Below, piece after piece: positions 58,729 through 64,000 of a DNA stretch of 64,000 nucleotides. This stretch comes from Scolanthus callimorphus (Eukaryota; Cnidaria; Anthozoa; Actiniaria; Edwardsiidae), in NCBI GenBank assembly GCA_033964015.1, contig CM066914.1, forward strand, positions 21,115,023 to 21,179,022, given 5' to 3'. The notes beneath the pieces are model-generated. The model was not told the origin of the DNA. It did no database searches and saw only the letters and a list, made by a program, of their open reading frames with translations. The position numbers and the translations under genes are program-made. Positions within the stretch are counted from its first letter, which is position 1; each line of letters opens with the position of its first letter.

Positions 58729-59865
58729 ATGGCTACTTCTGCGAACAGCACGTCATTGGATTCCTGTCTAGCGGGAACGAACGCGTCGTTCATAGCACAG
58801 ACGGTGTTCTTGACTCTGATATTGGTGATTACCTTGCTAGGCAATGCTGCAGTCTGCCTCACCGTGTTTCTGACGGGAAGTCTCCATTCGTTCACTAACT
58901 ACATCGTGGCTTCCTTAGCAGTAAGTGACTTGATGGTAGCAATTTTCTCTCTGCCGTTTAGAATTCACCAAACTGTTCATAATTTGAATTGGTGTTTGGG
59001 CGAAGATGCTTGCGTATTTTGGATTTCAGTTGACTTCTTCTCGTGCTGTGCATCGATCGGAAATCTGGCTCTTATCTCCGTGGATCGCTTTCTGGCCACG
59101 AAATACCCCTTGAACTACCAGGAGCTGATTGGCAAACGCGGGAAAATAGCTATGGTAGCTTCTGTGTGGCTGTATTCTTTGCTAGTCGCATCTCTTGCCG
59201 TCCGCAACTGGACAACGCCCGACGGGCCTTCAGTCATAATAACAGCCGGCTGCCAGAAGCCAGATCCCTACTTCTACTTATTCGCAGCCTGCCTGGGATT
59301 TTTCCTTCCCCTTCTTATCATAATAATGGCATATTCGTATGTGTTTCACATCGCTATCGGACATTGGAGGGCGATATCTCGCTTAACTGTCCCTATGCAT
59401 CAAGCACATTCACAGAACACTGCTAATAACCAGCGCAAAGCTCTGAGCTGTGAAATCAAAGCAGCGAAAACTTTGGCCGTCGTTGTGGGGGCTTTCGTCG
59501 TGTGTTGGCTGCCATTTTTCATAATTGCAATCGCGAAGTTCTGGTGCACGAGCTGTTTCAGACATAACGGCAATATTCACGTGCAAGGATTAATAATGTT
59601 TGTAAATATAACATTTGTGTATACTTTGCCAAACATTAATAGCACCTTAAATCCTTTCATTTACGTTATTTTTAGCAAGAAATTGAGACAGGCTTTTGTT
59701 CGCATGTTTGAAACAGGGATTAGTAAACTTCTAGGCGCGGGAGAACGGAACTTAAATCGTGGTAATCCCGATGTTAGCACAACTTTAGCCGCTTCTAGAA
59801 GCAGAGACGCTCTTGGAAATGATACCCTCCGTAGAATGTACGAAACAAGTAGCAATGGGATGTAG
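58729..59865 (+). CDS. Amine-receptor-like class A GPCR, intronless
   Basis: An intact 378-residue receptor. Landmarks: N39 (LLGNAAV), D67 in TM2 (SLAVSDLM), C95 at the top of TM3 pairing with C175 in loop 2, D102, DRF at 119-121, CWLPFF from 259 in TM6, and NPFIY at 308-312 in TM7. D102 lies exactly 17 residues before D119, the position (3.32) of the amine-binding aspartate, and the surrounding DFFSCCASI is also typical of biogenic amine receptors. The TM7 partners usual in amine receptors (W7.40, Y7.43) are threonine and asparagine, and TM5 lacks the catechol-binding serines. It is therefore amine-like with an unknown ligand. N-terminal sequons NSTS and NAS are present. Start ATG has G at +4; AATAAA is at 60227. 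Confidence 0.92.
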   Translation: MATSANSTSLDSCLAGTNASFIAQTVFLTLILVITLLGNAAVCLTVFLTGSLHSFTNYIVASLAVSDLMVAIFSLPFRIHQTVHNLNWCLGEDACVFWISVDFFSCCASIGNLALISVDRFLATKYPLNYQELIGKRGKIAMVASVWLYSLLVASLAVRNWTTPDGPSVIITAGCQKPDPYFYLFAACLGFFLPLLIIIMAYSYVFHIAIGHWRAISRLTVPMHQAHSQNTANNQRKALSCEIKAAKTLAVVVGAFVVCWLPFFIIAIAKFWCTSCFRHNGNIHVQGLIMFVNITFVYTLPNINSTLNPFIYVIFSKKLRQAFVRMFETGISKLLGAGERNLNRGNPDVSTTLAASRSRDALGNDTLRRMYETSSNGM

Positions 59866-62800
59866 AGAAGAACACTCAAATATTAATATTTTCAAGCAGG
59901 GACTGCAATGAACCGAGACACAAGATCCGCCGTGCTATTTTTTGCGCTATGAAGATACGCGACGAAAATTAGGATTGTTCTGAAAACAAAAACACCTGAA
60001 GTAGCAAGTACCTGTCCAATGAACTGAAATGAAAACTTTATGTACTTTAATTAGATACATCCAGCTATATAATTTGTATTTATTTAGCGTTGCAATTACG
60101 TGCGAGTATAATGCCAAGCACTCTGGCTCCATAATTATTGAGGTGCCACGAAGACCCGTGTGTCATAACCAAGTCTCACCCTATCGGATAAGTTGACAAA
60201 CCTTGTAAATGGATAAATGACATTTAAATAAAAATTCGAATGTAGATAAACATAAGATAGAATGTCCTTTTAAATCTGTCTCTATAAAAATAGCAACGCC
60301 CTCGTCTTTTTACTTTTTTTTCTCCAGATTTTCTTTTCTCTACAAACTCTTTTCCGGCCAAATAAAGTTCAGCAATTTGAGCCACAATTGATGTAACGAT
60401 GTTCTTAAAAATAACACGCTCCTCCAAGACAACCAAGAATTGAGTGTGTGACGCAGAAACTTCAAAGGAAAGTTTTCTCTAAATACAGTACGCTACATGT
60501 AGAATGAACCGTACCCAAAATGCAAATGTAATAAAGACTCCTGCAGATATTTTATCCTCAAACATACAAAATTTTATAATGTTCTTATGTTAGTTTCAGC
60601 TATGTTCTTATTATTATCCTTTTCATTTTCGCAAATCCCTGTTCAAGATCTTATTAAACTGGTTCTTTAAAAAAGTGTAGAGCAAAAAGTCAGTCAATCT
60701 TTGTAGCAGCTTCTAACTCGCTATTTCTGTTGACCAATTATCTTAATAATTCTTGCCCTTGTTTTTAATTCGTCGTAAATAATCGTTCCGTGTGGTACCT
60801 TTTACCAAGACATTTAGAAGCTTTCGGAAAATCGTCAGAAATATAATCCAGCCCCAGAGGGCTTGATGGTCTCTACTAATATAGCTATCATTGATCTTTT
60901 TTATTGAGATGCCGTTTTATAAATATTTTTGTTCAAAACAAGTCTTGCAAACCAAGTAAAACGTTTGCTTTTGCATGCCGTCCTTGCCGACTTTAATCGT
61001 GTTTTTAAATTAATATTTCAAACTTAAATTATAATTTATATGATATCATGCAGCTGTTAGTAAGTTTGCAGTCATATTTTCCCGTCCAAAATGTGCCAGT
61101 ATATTCCCAGATCTAAACAGTTCAACGAAAAACACCGCAGAAGCTCTCAAATCCAAACTAGTTGACAGATTTTGAGCCAGAATTTCATTTTCAAAAAGGA
61201 CAATTTTCTAATAACATGGTCAAAGAAACGTAGGACAATCTTGACAAAATGCATTAAAGCAGCCTATTTGGTCATTTCTATGCGTGCAGATCAAGCTAGT
61301 GACCTCCTGAATTTACATGTTCCTTCTTACTAGGAAGGTAGATGGGAAAATTGTAAAACATGTGAACGTAAAACATCCAGTCCGGTCTCGTAAGTACAGT
61401 GTGGAAATAGAGTTCCTCAAATTCATTTATTAGAACAATTCATCAAGCTAAAACAAAGAAAATCATAAGTGGGAAAGAGATTTGGATATGCGATCTTAAT
61501 TTATATATATTTTTGAGATTATTCATTCTTTTTCTCGACATTAAATTATTCGTTTCAGAAGCTATATCAAAAAGCCGACAGTGCTTTTCATCATAATTTC
61601 CAAACACCTTGAAGTCCTTTAAAAAAAATATAGAACTCAAAATTTGTTCTCGACATTAAATGATTCGTTTGAGAAGATATATCAGAAACTCGACAGTGTT
61701 TTTGATCATAATTTCATAACACCTTGAAGTCCGTTAAAAAGATAGATAGTGAAGCATTGGAATAATATCTCCAGCCAAGACGGGTCAAAATGGCAAAAGA
61801 CACACGAAAAGCAACAAGTTATGACCAAAATACTACACGTATAAACGACTAAGAAATTTATAAACATAAGTTCCAATATTAGAACAAATTTCTCAGATTT
61901 GTTTTGCCATCAAAGGCGAAATACAAAAACATTCGGCCAGCAAGAAGCTTCCTAGGCATTTTGCCAGCGAGCAAGGAAAGGGGACGAAGGGCAGGTTTTC
62001 TGAAGGAACAGGTCCTTTGTGTGAATGTCTTCCCTATTAATCGGCCAACTGTTTTTGGTTCTTCTCTTTTTACCTTTTACATACCAAAAACGATGTCTAC
62101 TCTGTCTACTCGTCCAACCTAAAGTGGGTTTTCAGTTCCGAGACCTTGGAATAATGTGGCGCAAATTCAAAAACGTTAATACCACTAGCGTCAATTGCTG
62201 ATATATGTATATATATATATTGCTTTTCAGACGAACTGTGGACGTCTTTTTGGCATCTTTCCTGGACAAACTAACCCTTGTTCATTAACGAGGACATTAT
62301 TTTGGGAATATATATATAAAAAAAAAACATCCAAATTAAGTTCGAAAGCCATTTAGTAAATTGGCCCTTATTTCATTGCGTTTTCGTTGCTATTACTAGT
62401 GAATTAATAACTATGACAATAATAATAGTAATACACCCACTCACTACTGAAGTACTTTAACAAGCTTTTAACGGGGCTTTTCTTGCATCTACAAAAATAT
62501 CAGCCAGTTCAGACAAAATATCTATTGAGTTCCCTTGAAAATATCCCGCCGAGCATTTATATCAAAAGCTTCGCACTGATCACAATGACGTCGCAAGTTT
62601 TTATAATAACCCCGTTCAATTGTTATCAATTTCAGTAAACAGGCAGTGAGGGCTGTGAGCTTACCGCGAGCGTTTGACGAATGTTTGTAGCAGGAAAATT
62701 TGACTCATAGATGGTGTTCATACTGAGCCGTACGATTTTTACATAATATATCAAACACGAGACCGCGTGGGATTTCCAAACAACGAGAAGTGAGTTGAAA

Positions 62801-63056
62801 AACGACGCAAAGCTGAGGTGTTTGGAAATACTGATGGAAAATAACCTCAAAAGCACTAGCAGCGAAAGCACAGCGATCCCAGAGTTTCTGATAAAGTTTC
62901 TCAAACGAATCATTTAACGTTGGAAAAAAAAGGAATAAAATTTAAAAAAATCTATGCAAATTAAGATCGCGAATCCAAATCTCCTTTACGCTTATGGTTT
63001 TCTTTGTTAAGCTTAATGAATTATTAATGAGCTTGAGGAACTCTATTTTCACACTG
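59866..63056. other. Intergenic, no gene supported
   Basis: AT-rich. A direct duplication of about 110 bp (TTCTCGACATTAAAT..CACCTTGAAGTCC) lies at 61531-61640 and 61648-61745. One hypothetical exon is listed separately. Confidence 0.5.
62661..62913 (-). CDS. Hypothetical first exon encoding a signal-anchor-like N-terminus
   Basis: An open frame from an ATG at 62913 starts with a basic head, then a hydrophobic run (GIAVLSLLVLLRLF), and meets a good splice donor GTAAGC after 62661. No downstream exon was recognised towards lower coordinates, so this may be chance. Confidence 0.18.
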
Positions 63057-63217
63057 CAGGGCGGATTTAGGGGGGGGGGGGGGGGGGGGGGGCGAGGGCC
63101 CCCCTTTCTCGGGAGATTTTTCCATACATTTGCTGGAGGAAATTTGAAATTTTTCGTCCCATGTTTTCACTATCCGACCCCCCTTTTTTTTTTCAGAAAT
63201 TCCTGGATCCGCCCCTG
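63057..63217. mobile_element. Family D MITE, copy 3, 5-bp TSD
   Basis: CAGGGCGGATTTAGGGG and the complement of CAGGGGCGGATCCAGG, flanked by CACTG (63052-63056, 63218-63222). The interior TTTGCTGGAGGAAATTTG matches the other copies. Confidence 0.75.
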
Positions 63218-64000
63218 CACTGTACTTACGAAACCGGACTGAATGTTTTACACGTTTTACAGTTTCCGATCTTAACCTTCTCCTAGCAAAAAGAACATGT
63301 AAATTTTAGCCTGCTCTTTACGCTTAGAAATGACTAACTGCGCTGTTGTAGCGCATTTATCGTGGCAGCTAGCTCGTGTGTGGCAACCGGTATCATTGTA
63401 GAGCGGAAAATGGGAAATGTTATACGGAAAGATGTCAAAACTTTGGCCGCACGAGCGACAACTAAATCACAAATATTAGAGCTTAAAATCATAGATCTTC
63501 AAGGTGTTTATATTTCTTGGTGAAATTATTCGTTTAAAATCTTTCAGGAAAACATAAATTAGAAATGCCAAATGAATGACGGATATATTAACTCGTCCTT
63601 GACGTCTACACTGAATTGGAAATGCAACATTTATATGTTTTGATGGCCTATTTAGCGTCGAATAAGATGGATGGAAACGATTCTGATCCCAGTTCTCGCT
63701 GTTATCTGTAAAGGTGTTTTATTCTGTATTGAAGCTCCACTTTCCAAATGAAGACTTGTTTCTCGCTAAACTTTTGTTTATAAGAACGAATGGGGACCGC
63801 TTTTCTCTTAGTTTGTCACTTTTAGTTCTATTCGCACTTTAATAAACAAACATAAATTAAAACTTTGGATATGAATAGGTGTGTGCGTTTCTGCTCGCGT
63901 TTCGTGGTGAATTTATCTGTGTAATGAAAATTCCTGATGAATTAAGAAACAAATCGGATCGAAAATTAACGTTCTTTAGAAGAAGAAATAAACAATGTGC
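63218..64000. other. Right edge, no feature recognised
   Basis: No coding, RNA or repeat feature supportable. Confidence 0.5.

Overview
This is a nuclear window from an animal, most likely an anthozoan cnidarian (stony coral or sea anemone). It is AT-rich. The genes are intron-rich with GT-AG splice sites and are mixed with intronless class A GPCR genes. Introns and intergenic DNA are crowded with short palindromic DNA transposons and tRNA-derived SINEs. No bacterial or organellar features were seen. The species is inferred; only the animal origin is secure.

Layout, left to right. Positions 256-10648 (minus) hold the 5' twelve recognisable exons of an RGS22-like gene that runs off the left edge. 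It faces an intronless COPS8 (CSN8) gene at 11217-11777 across 568 bp. An intact intronless GPCR lies at 14960-15991, and a frameshifted GPCR relic at 22130-23200. Positions 25424-31023 (minus) hold a 13-exon CFAP210 (CCDC173) gene, head-to-head with a PHOSPHO2-type phosphatase at 33121-33855. The phosphatase converges on a CNBD2-like gene at 34645-41802 (minus). A second CNBD2-like copy (48080-53240, plus) diverges from the first. Its four internal exons have the same lengths as in the first copy, but no 3' exons could be found. An amine-receptor-like GPCR lies at 58729-59865. The last 4 kb has no gene I can support.

Functional theme (inference). RGS22, CFAP210 and CNBD2 are all cilium- or sperm-associated families, and three GPCR loci lie among them. 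The window is therefore rich in flagellar and G-protein/cyclic-nucleotide signalling parts. The CFAP210-PHOSPHO2 head-to-head order also exists in human as I remember it, so it may be an ancient linkage.

Repeats. Many elements have ends defined to the base by target-site duplications (TSDs). The groups are: ten elements flanked by TTA/TAA, four flanked by AAT/ATT, two families with 9-bp TSDs, one family with 5-bp TSDs in three of three copies, and a 1.1-kb long-inverted-repeat element with a 6-bp TSD. Several are nested, and some have an unoccupied counterpart elsewhere in this window, which fixes the insertion order.
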